From contig DBHM01000027.1 in NCBI GenBank assembly GCA_002296185.1, forward strand, positions 174,918 through 238,917: DNA of 64,000 bases, read 5' to 3'. Shown here one piece after another: positions 48,449-58,029 of the stretch; position 1 is the stretch's first letter, and every line of letters starts with the position of its first letter. The notes beneath the pieces are model-generated. The model was not told where the DNA came from. It saw only the letters and a list, made by a program, of their open reading frames with translations, and ran no database searches. The stretch comes from Alphaproteobacteria bacterium UBA828. GTDB lineage: Bacteria; Pseudomonadota; Alphaproteobacteria; UBA828. A program made the translations under genes and the position numbers.

Positions 48449-49453
48449 ATGAAATACTTTCTTAAATCACGGTTTTTCATTTTTTCATTTTTTTTCACTT
48501 CTGCGATTATCCTTTTGACCCTGATTATAGCTTATTTCTATATATCTGATGCTTTTGAAGATAATGGACCGCTAAAGGCGCCGATAAATATAATTATCAA
48601 GTCCGGTTCAAGTGCATCTGCAATAGCTCAAAAGCTTAGTAGGGCAGGGGTAATTTCAGACTCAACTATTTTCAGTATTGGTGTCTGGTTACATGGGTCA
48701 GGAAGCTCACTTAAGGCCGGTGAGTATAGATTTGGAGAAGGTATATCATCAATTAATGTAATGAAAAAACTCGTCACAGGCGATGTTATTGAGAGGAAGG
48801 TTACCTTTTCAGAAGGTATGACAGTTTATTCGATTATTCATAAATTGATGGGTAATGATTCTTTATCTGGATCAATAATGGAGATTCCTATTGAGGGCTC
48901 ATTATTACCTGAGACTTATAGTTATAGGTATGGAGATAAACGGTCTGATCTAGTGAAGCGCATGCAGCAGGCTATGATCTCTACGGCCCAAGAACTTTGG
49001 TCTCGAAGGCCTGAAGGTTTGCCATATAATAGTATTAGTGAGGCAAAGATTCTGGCGTCTATAATTGAGATGGAGGCAGGTTCAGATGCTGAGAGAGAAT
49101 TGATATCTGGAGTATTTGTCAATCGTCTTAGGCTTGGTATGCGCCTTCAAGCAGATCCAACAGTATTATACGCAATAACTCAGGGAAAACAAAAACTTGA
49201 GAGAAAATTAACTTCTAATGATCTGAAGATTGTCAGTCCCTTTAATACTTACCTTTTTAAGGGATTACCTCCGCACCCTATAACAAACCCTGGAAGAGCT
49301 TCTTTGAAGGCAGCTATTAATCCTGCCAAGACAGAGGCAATTTACTTTGTATCTGATGGTAAGGGTGGGCATAGATTTGCAAGGACTCTTAGTGAGCATA
49401 ATAAAAATATTTCTATTTGGCGTAATATTCAAAAAAAAGGCAATAGTTACTAA
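48449..49453 (+). CDS. mltG: Endolytic peptidoglycan transglycosylase MltG
   Basis: Inner-membrane lytic transglycosylase thought to end glycan strand synthesis. It has 334 residues from the ATG at 48449. One N-terminal membrane helix (about 10-32) is followed by the YceG fold, with the catalytic glutamate in KILASIIEMEAGSDAERE and VFVNRLRLGMRLQADPTVLYA, GLPPHPITNPG and YFVSDGKGGHRFA near the end. A GTG at 48428 would overlap fabF by 14 bp and adds atypical residues. The stop codon lies in the loop of a terminator hairpin. Confidence 0.95.
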   Translation: MKYFLKSRFFIFSFFFTSAIILLTLIIAYFYISDAFEDNGPLKAPINIIIKSGSSASAIAQKLSRAGVISDSTIFSIGVWLHGSGSSLKAGEYRFGEGISSINVMKKLVTGDVIERKVTFSEGMTVYSIIHKLMGNDSLSGSIMEIPIEGSLLPETYSYRYGDKRSDLVKRMQQAMISTAQELWSRRPEGLPYNSISEAKILASIIEMEAGSDAERELISGVFVNRLRLGMRLQADPTVLYAITQGKQKLERKLTSNDLKIVSPFNTYLFKGLPPHPITNPGRASLKAAINPAKTEAIYFVSDGKGGHRFARTLSEHNKNISIWRNIQKKGNSY

Positions 49454-49475
49454 AGGTAACTATTGTGTTTTTTTA
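49441..49475. terminator. Bidirectional rho-independent terminator
   Basis: CAATAGTTAC (49441-49450), a 5-nt loop TAAAG and GTAACTATTG (49456-49465) give a perfect 10-bp stem. It is followed on the plus strand by TGTTTTTTTA and on the minus strand by CCTTTTTTTTG. The loop starts with the mltG stop codon, and the convergent SDR stop lies in the right arm. Confidence 0.85.
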
Positions 49476-50233
49476 TCAGAGTCTAATTGAGAGGAAATAA
49501 TTTTAAATATTATCCTGTCAGGAATTATTTTAGAAACCAACAATAATATTAAAGTGGAAGTGGGAAAGGATATGATTTTAGGGTTCTTAATAATTTTTTT
49601 ATAAATGATATTTGCCGCTTTTTTTGAACTTATAATAAACAAAGGATGAATTAAATTTTCTGTCATCAAAGTATCTACGAAGCCAGGGCAAATCACTGTT
49701 ATTCCAATATTAAACTCTCTATTTTCTGTTCTTAGTGCTAATCCAAGATTCTTAATAGCAACCTTTGTTGCACCATATATTGCTGCTCCAGGAGTTGGGC
49801 TATAGGCTGCAAGTGAAGATATAATAACAATCTGGCCGTTTTGATGTAACTTCATCAATTCTAGGGCTGGCCTCACAGTATTTAGAACACCTAAAATGTT
49901 CACTGCAACTATTTCATCCTCAATGTCTTCATAATTGAGTTTCGATGATGCTGTTGAATTGCTAATTCCAGCATTTGCAAAGACCAAATCAATAGATTTT
50001 TTTCTTTCTAGTCGTCTAATAAAATCATGCATTTTTATCCTATTCTGCACATCTATTGTTTCAAAAACCACTTCTGCCCCTAGCTTTTCACATACTTTAG
50101 CTACATCTGATAGACGCTGCATATTTCGACCTGTAAGGCCTAATAATACTCCTGGTCCGGAGTATTTTTTTGCTAGAGCTTCACCTATTCCGCTACTTGC
50201 GCCGGTGATTAAAATAGATCTTGGATTTTTCAT
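49460..50233 (-). CDS. SDR family oxidoreductase
   Basis: A 257-residue short-chain dehydrogenase with TGASSGIGEALAKKY, NAGISNS, catalytic YGATK (about residue 152) after IISSLAAYSPTPG, and PGFVDTLM. The C-terminus has a hydrophobic stretch (STLILLLVSKIIP), suggesting membrane association. It is inserted on the opposite strand between mltG and yicC, which are neighbours in many relatives. Substrate unknown. Confidence 0.83.
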   Translation of the reverse strand: MKNPRSILITGASSGIGEALAKKYSGPGVLLGLTGRNMQRLSDVAKVCEKLGAEVVFETIDVQNRIKMHDFIRRLERKKSIDLVFANAGISNSTASSKLNYEDIEDEIVAVNILGVLNTVRPALELMKLHQNGQIVIISSLAAYSPTPGAAIYGATKVAIKNLGLALRTENREFNIGITVICPGFVDTLMTENLIHPLFIISSKKAANIIYKKIIKNPKIISFPTSTLILLLVSKIIPDRIIFKIISSQLDSDKKTQ

Positions 50234-50372
50234 TATCTTATTGCCTTAGGATAGTTATTGCTTTAGAGCCAAAGGTAATAAATCTTTTTAGTAATATATA
50301 TTATTTAGCAGTATATTTTGAGTTTATTTATAAACATATTTAGAGTCATCGAGTGTATTAAGAGAGAGATTC

Positions 50373-51257
50373 ATGATAAGTAGTATGACTGGTTTTTCAT
50401 CTATCGAAAAATCTAAATCAGGTTACGATTGGATTTGGGAGATCAAAAGCGTTAATAGTAGAAGCTTGGATTTGCGTTTAAGACTCGGATCTGGTGTTGA
50501 AAGATATGAGCAAGAATTACGTCAAAAAATCTCTAAATATATCAGACGTGGAAATATATCAGTAACTTTGCGTGTTACATCACAGCAACGTGAAGAAAAA
50601 ATAACAGTTAACCGAGATTTATTAAACTCTTTGATAGATCTTTGGCAAGATTACTCTAGCGAGAATAAAGTAGATCCACCTCGTTTTGATGGTCTGCTTA
50701 GAGTTAGGGGCGTTGTAGACCTTGCTGAAACTAAAGAGGAAATGATTGAAAATACACCTTTAGATCGTGCTATTATCAATAGTTTTGATTCTGCTCTGGA
50801 AGGTCTATTAGATTCTCGTAAGAGTGAGGGTGCAAAAATAGAGACTATATTGTTAACTCAGATAGATGAAATAAATACTTTAGTGAAAAGAGCAGTTGAT
50901 TGCTCACTTACCGTTCTAGAAAAAACTAGGTCCTCACTAAAGAAAAAAGTTGATTCTTTGATGGAAGATAAGAAATTGTTTGACGAAGACAGGCTGGCGC
51001 AGGAAATTGTAATACTCGCAACAAAGAGTGATATCCGTGAGGAACTTGATAGATTAGCTGCACATATCCAGGCGGCCAAAATTGAAATTACAAAGGGTGG
51101 GGTTGTTGGTAGAAAGTTAGATTTCCTATCACAAGAATTTAATAGAGAAGCTAATACACTGTGCGCCAAAGCAAGCGATCAGCAACTCAATGAAATAGGT
51201 TTATCCATGAAGGTAGTAATTGACCAGTTTCGCGAGCAGGTTCAGAACTTGGAGTAG
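50373..51257 (+). CDS. yicC: YicC family endoribonuclease
   Basis: It has 294 residues. The N-terminal MISSMTGFSSIEK and WEIKSVNSRSLDLRLRLGSG and the C-terminal DFLSQEFNREANTLCAKASD are the defining YicC signatures (YicC_N and DUF1732). E. coli YicC is a ribonuclease implicated in degradation of the small RNA RyhB. It lies 5 bp before gmk, as in most proteobacteria, and is likely co-transcribed. Confidence 0.93.
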   Translation: MISSMTGFSSIEKSKSGYDWIWEIKSVNSRSLDLRLRLGSGVERYEQELRQKISKYIRRGNISVTLRVTSQQREEKITVNRDLLNSLIDLWQDYSSENKVDPPRFDGLLRVRGVVDLAETKEEMIENTPLDRAIINSFDSALEGLLDSRKSEGAKIETILLTQIDEINTLVKRAVDCSLTVLEKTRSSLKKKVDSLMEDKKLFDEDRLAQEIVILATKSDIREELDRLAAHIQAAKIEITKGGVVGRKLDFLSQEFNREANTLCAKASDQQLNEIGLSMKVVIDQFREQVQNLE

Positions 51258-51262
51258 TCATT

Positions 51263-51898
51263 ATGTCTGAAGTGACTATAGAGAGACGTGGAATTATGTT
51301 TGTTCTATCCTCCCCCTCAGGAGCGGGTAAGACAACAATAACTAGACGTCTTTTAGAGGCAGTTAGTGGTTTGGAAATGTCTGTTTCTATAACCACTAGA
51401 CCTAAACGGTCTGATGAAATAGATGGTAGAGATTATAATTTTATAGATAAAGATAAGTTCTTAAGGCTCTCAGAGGCAGAAAGCTTTCTTGAATTTGCCA
51501 CGGTATTTGGTCATAGCTATGGCACTCCAAGAGAGCCTGTAGAATCTGCTCTTTTAAGCGGAGTTGATATAGTGTTTGATATTGATTGGCAGGGTAGAGA
51601 TCAATTAGCCTCAACTATGCCAAATGACATAGTGTCAATTTTTATATTGCCACCTTCTCTTCAAGAACTTGAGCAACGACTACGTCGTCGAGCACAGGAT
51701 TCTACCAGCGTAGTTTCTGCGCGAATGGAAAAAGCGAGTGAAGAGATGAGCCATTACGTTGATTATGACTATGTGGTAATAAATAGTTCGCTTGATGAGG
51801 CAGTCATACAGGTGGCTTCTATAATATCTGCAGAGCGAAATAGGAGGAGTAGACAGCTAAATCTTGAAAATTTTGTGGGTAATCTTCAGACCACATAG
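51263..51898 (+). CDS. gmk: Guanylate kinase
   Basis: Phosphorylates GMP to GDP. It has 211 residues. P-loop SSPSGAGKTT (about 16-25), GMP-binding TTRPKRSDEIDGRDYNFI, EFATVFGHSYGTPREPV, and the lid RLRRRAQDST are intact. Together with guaB and guaA in this window it covers IMP to GDP. It converges on the GNAT gene. Confidence 0.97.
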   Translation: MSEVTIERRGIMFVLSSPSGAGKTTITRRLLEAVSGLEMSVSITTRPKRSDEIDGRDYNFIDKDKFLRLSEAESFLEFATVFGHSYGTPREPVESALLSGVDIVFDIDWQGRDQLASTMPNDIVSIFILPPSLQELEQRLRRRAQDSTSVVSARMEKASEEMSHYVDYDYVVINSSLDEAVIQVASIISAERNRRSRQLNLENFVGNLQTT

Positions 51899-51903
51899 TT
51901 TAT

Positions 51904-52407
51904 TTAACTATTACCAAGATTTAGCGAAATATCTCCTTTATATATATTTTTTATTGATATATTGCTGATTTTTAAAATCATAAGTTTTTCAGATTCATAA
52001 AGGTTTGGGAATGTAAGCTCATATGTATTTGCCGATTGAAATCCGAAACGGCTTAAGTAACTAGGATCTCCTATGGCTATTACTAATGCTATGCACTTGT
52101 TGCGAACTACGGATATGCCGAGCTCCATAAGGGATGATCCTATTCCTTGACCTTGATATGCGGGACTAACTGCTATTGGGCCAAGTAAAACGGCAGATTT
52201 TTCTTTTCCAACTATTATTGAAGTAAAGCGAATAGTTCCAATAACTTCTTTTTCTTTTTTAGCTACAAAGCATAAATCTCTGACTGGAGTAGAATTGTTT
52301 CTAAATTTATGCGAAGGATTTAGAAAACGTTTCTGTCCAAAAGCTAAGTTTAGCAGGTGCTCTACTTTGCTTTGCATAGAAATATCTTCTGGGCCTAAAT
52401 TGATCAT
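51904..52407 (-). CDS. GNAT family N-acetyltransferase (YhbS-like)
   Basis: A 167-residue GCN5-related acetyltransferase. The acetyl-CoA site is in LLGPIAVSPAYQGQGIGSSLMELG, the Q/R-x-x-G-x-G motif. ALVIAIGDPSYLSRFGF is typical of the YhbS-type subgroup. It lies 24 bp downstream of rsmA on the same strand. The substrate is unknown. Confidence 0.84.
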   Translation of the reverse strand: MINLGPEDISMQSKVEHLLNLAFGQKRFLNPSHKFRNNSTPVRDLCFVAKKEKEVIGTIRFTSIIVGKEKSAVLLGPIAVSPAYQGQGIGSSLMELGISVVRNKCIALVIAIGDPSYLSRFGFQSANTYELTFPNLYESEKLMILKISNISIKNIYKGDISLNLGNS

Positions 52408-52431
52408 TTAAATTCTATAATAGTTTATTTA

Positions 52432-53280
52432 TTAATTCATCTGCTCTTCTAAAAGTAATTTAGAATTAGCAATAGAGCACCACTCTTCGATACTTAGAGT
52501 TTCTGCTCGCCTTTTAGGATCTATGCCAGATTCAATAATAATTTTTTCAGGAAATCTAGTGACGCTCTTTAGTGAGCTTTTAAGCATTTTTCTTCGCTGA
52601 CCAAAACCCGCAGCAACAACTTTTTCAAGGACCTCTTGAGATACATCATATAGTGGTTTTTGATAAGGTGTAATCCTGATTATACTTGCATCTACTTTAG
52701 GTGGGGGGGCAAAAGATCCAGATTTTAGTTCAAAAAGTAACTCGCATTTACAAAGTAACTGTACTTTAATAGAGAGTCGTCCATATTCAGCTGTTCCAGC
52801 TTGAGCAACAATTCTTCTAGCGACTTCTTTTTGAAACATTAGTATCATTTGGTTTATATTTTTCGTCTGAGATAACCATTTAATTAAAAGTTCAGTTGCA
52901 ATATTAAAAGGTAAGTTGGCTATGATTTTCCTTGGGTAATTTAGTTCTTTTACTATATTGAAATTTAGGGCATCAGTTTTCTCTATTCTTAAATTACCTT
53001 TAGTATTAAGTGCTAAACATTCTAAGGCATTAATACACCGTGAGTCTTTTTCGACTACTACGATCTGTCTTGCTTGTGATTTGAGTAATTCTCGAGTCAA
53101 GCCCCCAGGCCCTGGGCCTACTTCAAGTATATTAAAATTTTTGAGATCTCCAGCCGCATTTACTATGTTTTTACAAATATTTTCATTAACAATAAAATGT
53201 TGGCCGAGTGATTTTTTTTGAGATATCCCAAATTCTTTAATTGTTTCAGCTATGGAGAGCATGCCTAAAGGTTGGGTCAT
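52432..53280 (-). CDS. rsmA: 16S rRNA dimethyladenosine transferase RsmA (KsgA)
   Basis: Dimethylates two adjacent adenines (A1518, A1519) near the 3' end of 16S rRNA, a late quality-control step in 30S assembly. It has 282 residues. KKSLGQHFIVNENI near the N-terminus, SAM motif EVGPGPGGLTRELL, and motif IV NLPFNIATELL (the usual NLPY with Phe) are present, then FGQRRKMLKSSLK. It lies 19 bp downstream of surA; the usual intervening pdxA is missing. Confidence 0.95.
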   Translation of the reverse strand: MTQPLGMLSIAETIKEFGISQKKSLGQHFIVNENICKNIVNAAGDLKNFNILEVGPGPGGLTRELLKSQARQIVVVEKDSRCINALECLALNTKGNLRIEKTDALNFNIVKELNYPRKIIANLPFNIATELLIKWLSQTKNINQMILMFQKEVARRIVAQAGTAEYGRLSIKVQLLCKCELLFELKSGSFAPPPKVDASIIRITPYQKPLYDVSQEVLEKVVAAGFGQRRKMLKSSLKSVTRFPEKIIIESGIDPKRRAETLSIEEWCSIANSKLLLEEQMN

Positions 53281-53299
53281 TTTTTATTATACTTTTCTA

Positions 53300-54592
53300 T
53301 TATCTTAGCCTGATATCTATAAAGGATTTTTTTCTTAGGTCTCTCATGTATCTTCTGCCCATGAGTTCAAGGCGTTTGTTAGCTATATTGAGGCGGATTT
53401 TTTTGCGATCGGGAGTTGGTATTTCAGTATTCTCACGTGCACATACCATTATTGCCCTCAGGGCTGAATCGTCAGGCATAGGTTCACTTAGAACACCTAC
53501 ATTCAAATTTGACACGACGTTTCTAATGTTAATTGGCAGGTCGAGAAGGCTAATTTTTCCCAGGTTACCTGATAAATTTGAAACTTTACCTTCGCTAAGA
53601 GATAACAGTTTTTGGCAGTTATCTGCTTTCTCTCTTAACTGTCTAAGGAATGTGATCTGGTTTACCTGGTCACCAAATCTTTCATCTAATACAACTTGCG
53701 CTAAGGTTACACTAGCTTTAGTGGGATCAGCAGTCAGAACCCTCCTTTTAGATTTAACAGAAATAATATATATGCCCTGGTGTGTATGTATTGGGTTTGA
53801 TATTTTTCCAATATCCATAGATTTTGCGATTTTGGAAAGGTCTAAAGGAAGTTGCTTTTCTAGCACCCAGCCTATATCCCCACCCAAAGCAGCTGAGGCA
53901 CTTTGAGAAAACTGCCTTGCTATTGCGTTGAAATTAGCTCCTTTGCGAAGTTGTTGGACAAGATTATTTGCGACATCTTTTGCATTATTATTTTTTAAAA
54001 GTTTATCGTAAGGGAGAAAGATCTCATTAATTAGATATTCTGGTTCTCCACGGGCAGTTTCTAGATTCAATATGGATTCATCAATCTCGTTTTCACCTAC
54101 AATTATTGAGCTACTAAATCTTCTAGAAACAACTAAAGCCCATGCAAGCCCGGCTCTTATCTGATTTACAATTGACTCTCTATTTAGTTTTCGTTGTTCC
54201 ACAAATTTGTCGAAACTTCCAGGCGCGTTGTTGTTTCGCGCCTCTAAAGATTTAATAGCATCATCTATTTGTTGACTTGTTGGGATAATGGCTAAGCGTT
54301 CTGACTCTTGTAATTGAATTTTTTCATCAATCATTGCTCTCATTACTTGAGGTAATAATTGCTGCCTTAGTTGAGGGCTATCGTTAAGGTTAGATGTTGC
54401 AATTACAATCTCCATTCTCACCATAAGGTCATAGATTGAAATAACATCATCATTAATAACTGCTGCAATTTTTAGAATATCTTTTTCATTATCTAAATTT
54501 TCTCCATAACTAGGAGTCCCATGAAGAGAAAAAGCCACACTAAGGCAGCAGCACCAAAATCCTATCAAAAGTTTTCGCATGATCGCATTCAT
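53300..54592 (-). CDS. surA: Periplasmic chaperone SurA / peptidyl-prolyl isomerase
   Basis: Escorts outer-membrane proteins, including LptD, through the periplasm. It has 430 residues. Signal peptide MRKLLIGFWCCCLSVAF with cleavage probably around residue 30; SurA N-domain IAAVINDDVISIYDLMVRM; a parvulin domain around residues 185-290 with QFSQSASAALGGDIGWV. The ATG at 54580 (MRKLL) is an alternative start. It follows lptD on the same strand. Confidence 0.92.
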   Translation of the reverse strand: MNAIMRKLLIGFWCCCLSVAFSLHGTPSYGENLDNEKDILKIAAVINDDVISIYDLMVRMEIVIATSNLNDSPQLRQQLLPQVMRAMIDEKIQLQESERLAIIPTSQQIDDAIKSLEARNNNAPGSFDKFVEQRKLNRESIVNQIRAGLAWALVVSRRFSSSIIVGENEIDESILNLETARGEPEYLINEIFLPYDKLLKNNNAKDVANNLVQQLRKGANFNAIARQFSQSASAALGGDIGWVLEKQLPLDLSKIAKSMDIGKISNPIHTHQGIYIISVKSKRRVLTADPTKASVTLAQVVLDERFGDQVNQITFLRQLREKADNCQKLLSLSEGKVSNLSGNLGKISLLDLPINIRNVVSNLNVGVLSEPMPDDSALRAIMVCARENTEIPTPDRKKIRLNIANKRLELMGRRYMRDLRKKSFIDIRLR

Positions 54593-54697
54593 TAATATGT
54601 ATTAAATTATATGAAATATGTTTTAGCTAATAGAGGGTGTATTAGTCAAAATTTACATGTATTTTTGTGATTATATAGTTTTTTTTAAGGATCAATA

Positions 54698-56923
54698 TCA
54701 ACCTAAATTTTTAAGAAGTACTCGGAAAATCAAGGTGCTGTCTGGCTTTACTTCCCTATCCTCAGTAAATGTTCGACCATATTGAGTATTAAATATAAAG
54801 CACTCATCTTCATATTTAATTCCAGTCGACCATGATATAGTGCCTCCAGAACCGGTAAGGTTATGCCTTAGATTTGCATCTGCGCTCCAGAATTTAGCAA
54901 ATTGAGAAGTAGCCGATACAGCCATTTCTTCTCTATTTGCAAATCCAGAAGTTTCTACCTCTGAAAGTTGTTTCTCAAGTAAAGCGTATCCTATATTTAA
55001 CCTTAGATAATCGCGTCCGCCTGCAAAGTTGATTTCATTTCTTCGGGCTTCCCCGTTAAGCCTATCTAGTCGAAATCTATAATTAAAAGAAAAATAATCA
55101 GTCGGCTCAATAGATATTTTACCTACGTAATCAGAAAAGGTATCTTCTAGTCCACTTCCACTTCCAAAGGTATCATCATCTTTAAGTCTGGCACTTTGGC
55201 CAATAAGTGCAGTTGTTCGACCTCCATTTTTTCCATATATACCGTACCTTAATCCATAGTTTATTCTTGGCCCACTCTCCAATCTATCAAGACCTGTAAA
55301 TCGACTGCGACTAAAGAGATTTGAGTCATTAAACTCAAAATTCTGGCTATCTTCATTTGGTATTTTTGCTGGATTTCCTCCGTATGGACTAATTATTGTT
55401 TGTACTACTGGTTCAACAACTTGACGAGTAGTACCGCTTTTTGCAACTAAAGGGTATCTCCACTCAACCATTACTTCTGGGCGAATTCGTCCGGTAATCC
55501 CCGAATGATTTTTTGCTGATGGATTTCTTTTATTTTCAACATTGTTCACATGATAAATGTCTCCACGTAAGCCAAAATATGATGTCCATATGTGGCCTCC
55601 TTGAGTTATCATCGGTAGATTCCAGCTTCCCTCAATTGATATGCGGCGACTATCTGCCCCTTCAAGTCGCTGAAGAAGCATTATGTTGGCATTTATTGAC
55701 GAGAATGACCCTGCCCAGCCCGGATTGCTTGTATAGCTATAATCAATTGACGGGAGAATAAAAGGGATATGGCCTTGATCATCAGTTTTTCTAAGTCCCT
55801 GAAAAAAATACGCTTTTGCTGATACATAGCGTCGTTTGTCACTTCCTTCAATGAATGGTTCAGTAGTGAGAGTATCCTGAGAGTCAATACGATACCGGCG
55901 TAGATAAGTGTCATCGCTAGCGCGTTGAAAATTATAACCCCACTTCCATGTGGGGTTAATTTGGAAATTTCCCTCACTAAAAATATGTCCACGGAATTCA
56001 TTTCCGCTAATTTCATTTCCCTCATCATTGAGTTTATCTGTGTATGTAATGCTGCCAGATGATTTAAATGAACCTTTTAAAAGTTTTTCTCTATATTCAC
56101 CTCCTAAAACCAGCTCTCCGCTACTGTATAGGCGTGGTATAAAAGTTAGATCTCTATTCGGTTGGATATTCCAATAGTATGGAGTGGTAAGTTCGAACCC
56201 AAGAGAAGAACTGTTGCTGTAACTAGGCGCAAGAAAACCACTACGACGATCTACGCTAGGGTCAGGGTGTTCGAAATAAGGTGTATATATTAAGGGTATT
56301 CCATAGAACTCCATCCAAGCATCATAATAGGAGATATCTCGATTTTTTTGATCATGAACCACTTTGTTTGCTTTTATTTGCCAAAGTGGTGGCTCTTCAG
56401 GATTATCTTCACAGAGTTCACATGGTGAATATACTGCTTTAGACATCTCAGTGCGATTTCCATCTGATCTTTTAGCAAAATTTGCTGATATACGAGACTC
56501 ATCATCAAGAATAACCCTAAGATTTTTTAGAACCCCCATCTTCATTTGGTCTTTAAGCTGTACATAATCTGCAAAAGCAACCTCACCTGTGACCTCCATA
56601 AGTGCAACATTACCATTTGCCGTCATGACATCATTAGATTGATTATAAGTTATGGAATCTGCCATGAGGATTCTGCCGGCCTGAGACACCTCAACATTAC
56701 CTATGGCTTTCACTAAGCCTGCTAATTCATCATAAGATATTTTATCAGCAGATAAGATTACCGGAGGATTTGATGGCGATTTATCTTCAGCCGCAATTTC
56801 GTTAACTTTAGCGGCGATTAGAGCGCTGGATACTAGAAAAAAGAATACTAGTGGCTTGGCTATGCATAAATTTTCGAATGAGCCAAAAAAAACTTCCACG
56901 ACTTTATGCAAAAGATTGTTCAT
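54698..56923 (-). CDS. lptD: LPS-assembly protein LptD
   Basis: Outer-membrane beta-barrel that inserts lipopolysaccharide into the outer leaflet together with LptE. About 741 residues from the ATG at 56923. A signal peptide, then an OstA/LptA-like beta-jellyroll (VILSADKISYDELAGLVKAIGNVEV, about 55-150), then the barrel with many aromatic-ended strands and a C-terminal strand ending in FRVLLKNLG. SPCELCEDNPEEPPLW supplies the conserved cysteine pair. The start at 56923 overlaps the lptG stop in ATGA; an upstream ATG would lie deep inside lptG. Confidence 0.95.
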   Translation of the reverse strand: MNNLLHKVVEVFFGSFENLCIAKPLVFFFLVSSALIAAKVNEIAAEDKSPSNPPVILSADKISYDELAGLVKAIGNVEVSQAGRILMADSITYNQSNDVMTANGNVALMEVTGEVAFADYVQLKDQMKMGVLKNLRVILDDESRISANFAKRSDGNRTEMSKAVYSPCELCEDNPEEPPLWQIKANKVVHDQKNRDISYYDAWMEFYGIPLIYTPYFEHPDPSVDRRSGFLAPSYSNSSSLGFELTTPYYWNIQPNRDLTFIPRLYSSGELVLGGEYREKLLKGSFKSSGSITYTDKLNDEGNEISGNEFRGHIFSEGNFQINPTWKWGYNFQRASDDTYLRRYRIDSQDTLTTEPFIEGSDKRRYVSAKAYFFQGLRKTDDQGHIPFILPSIDYSYTSNPGWAGSFSSINANIMLLQRLEGADSRRISIEGSWNLPMITQGGHIWTSYFGLRGDIYHVNNVENKRNPSAKNHSGITGRIRPEVMVEWRYPLVAKSGTTRQVVEPVVQTIISPYGGNPAKIPNEDSQNFEFNDSNLFSRSRFTGLDRLESGPRINYGLRYGIYGKNGGRTTALIGQSARLKDDDTFGSGSGLEDTFSDYVGKISIEPTDYFSFNYRFRLDRLNGEARRNEINFAGGRDYLRLNIGYALLEKQLSEVETSGFANREEMAVSATSQFAKFWSADANLRHNLTGSGGTISWSTGIKYEDECFIFNTQYGRTFTEDREVKPDSTLIFRVLLKNLG

Positions 56924-58029
56924 CCATCCTCCAAATGGAATAAGCTTGCAATCCCAATAAGAGTAAATATACCAGCTGGTGTCCATGCGGCTAAGGCTGC
57001 TGGAATACTTCCTGATAAACCTAATGCAAGAATAAGATCAGACAAGAAATAAAGTATAAAGCCCGTCATCACAGCTGAAGCAATTAAAACCCATACACCA
57101 CCACGTCTTCTGAACCTTAGAGAGAATGTGGCAGCGATAAGTACCATCGCACAAAGTAAAAGTGGCCCAGCAAGTAAAGAATGCCAATGTAGTCGGTGTG
57201 CTACTGCAGAAAACCCAGATTTCTCTAAAACATTAATAAACCCTGGTAACGCCCAAAATGAGAGTGTTTCTGGTGGGGCAAAGCTATCTTCAATTTGCTC
57301 AAATGTTAGAGATGTTGGCAGTAAATAATTCTTGTGGAATATTGCAGGTTGATCAGGCCCGGTAATCACAACATCTTTTAAATTCCAATTACCCTTTTCA
57401 AGGGTAGCTTTCTCTGCATCTATCCTATTAAGAAATTTATCCTCTTCAAGAAAAGAAAAAATAATTACATCGTGTAGAGTGATTTGGTCCTCACTAATTC
57501 TGCGTGCATGTACAACCGATTGCAGGGCAGAGTCAGTTTGTCTAAGCCAAATGCCGTTTTGTGATAAGGCCAGGAGGCTTGACTTGCCTCCAAGATATCG
57601 AGCATCCATTTGTTCATAGCGGCCAACCATTGCTGCAGACATTGGATTAAAAACTGTTATTGTAAAAGCTCCGAGAATTAGTGCTAAAGAAAGTACGGGG
57701 ACCAAGAATTGCCACACAGAGACACCGGCTGAACGAGCAACTACTAATTCATGATTTCTTGTCATTCTAGTAAAGGTCCATAGGCCCCCAACTAATGCTG
57801 CAAATGGGAGTACTTTTTGTGCCATAAATGGAATACGTAGTAAGGCCATTTGCAATAAAAGGCCAAAGGTCGCGAGTTCCTTATTAGCCCCTGACCCACG
57901 TCTCAGCAGCTCAACTGCATCAAATACAAATATTACAGTAACAAAAACTAGAAATACTATAGCGATTCCAGAGATGAACTGTTTTCCTATATAGAAGGAT
58001 AGTGTTGGAGAGAGGCGCATAGTATTCAT
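56920..58029 (-). CDS. lptG: LPS export permease LptG
   Basis: Membrane subunit of the LptB2FG ABC transporter, which extracts LPS from the inner membrane. It has 369 residues in the YjgP/YjgQ family: three N-terminal helices, a periplasmic beta-jellyroll domain (about 130-265) and three C-terminal helices. LSFYIGKQFISGIAIVFLVFVTVIFVF opens it. It is joined to lptF and lptD by 4-bp overlaps, so translation is coupled. Confidence 0.93.
   Translation of the reverse strand: MNTMRLSPTLSFYIGKQFISGIAIVFLVFVTVIFVFDAVELLRRGSGANKELATFGLLLQMALLRIPFMAQKVLPFAALVGGLWTFTRMTRNHELVVARSAGVSVWQFLVPVLSLALILGAFTITVFNPMSAAMVGRYEQMDARYLGGKSSLLALSQNGIWLRQTDSALQSVVHARRISEDQITLHDVIIFSFLEEDKFLNRIDAEKATLEKGNWNLKDVVITGPDQPAIFHKNYLLPTSLTFEQIEDSFAPPETLSFWALPGFINVLEKSGFSAVAHRLHWHSLLAGPLLLCAMVLIAATFSLRFRRRGGVWVLIASAVMTGFILYFLSDLILALGLSGSIPAALAAWTPAGIFTLIGIASLFHLEDG

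Noticed and set aside
51895..51911. ATAGTT-TATTT-AACTAT between gmk and the GNAT gene as terminator
   Set aside because: Weak AT-only stem and no T-run; possibly just chance in convergent gene ends.
56924..56986. Longer lptD start at 56986
   Set aside because: It would lie 63 bp inside lptG and add residues without signal-peptide character; the ATGA overlap at 56923 fits the operon pattern.
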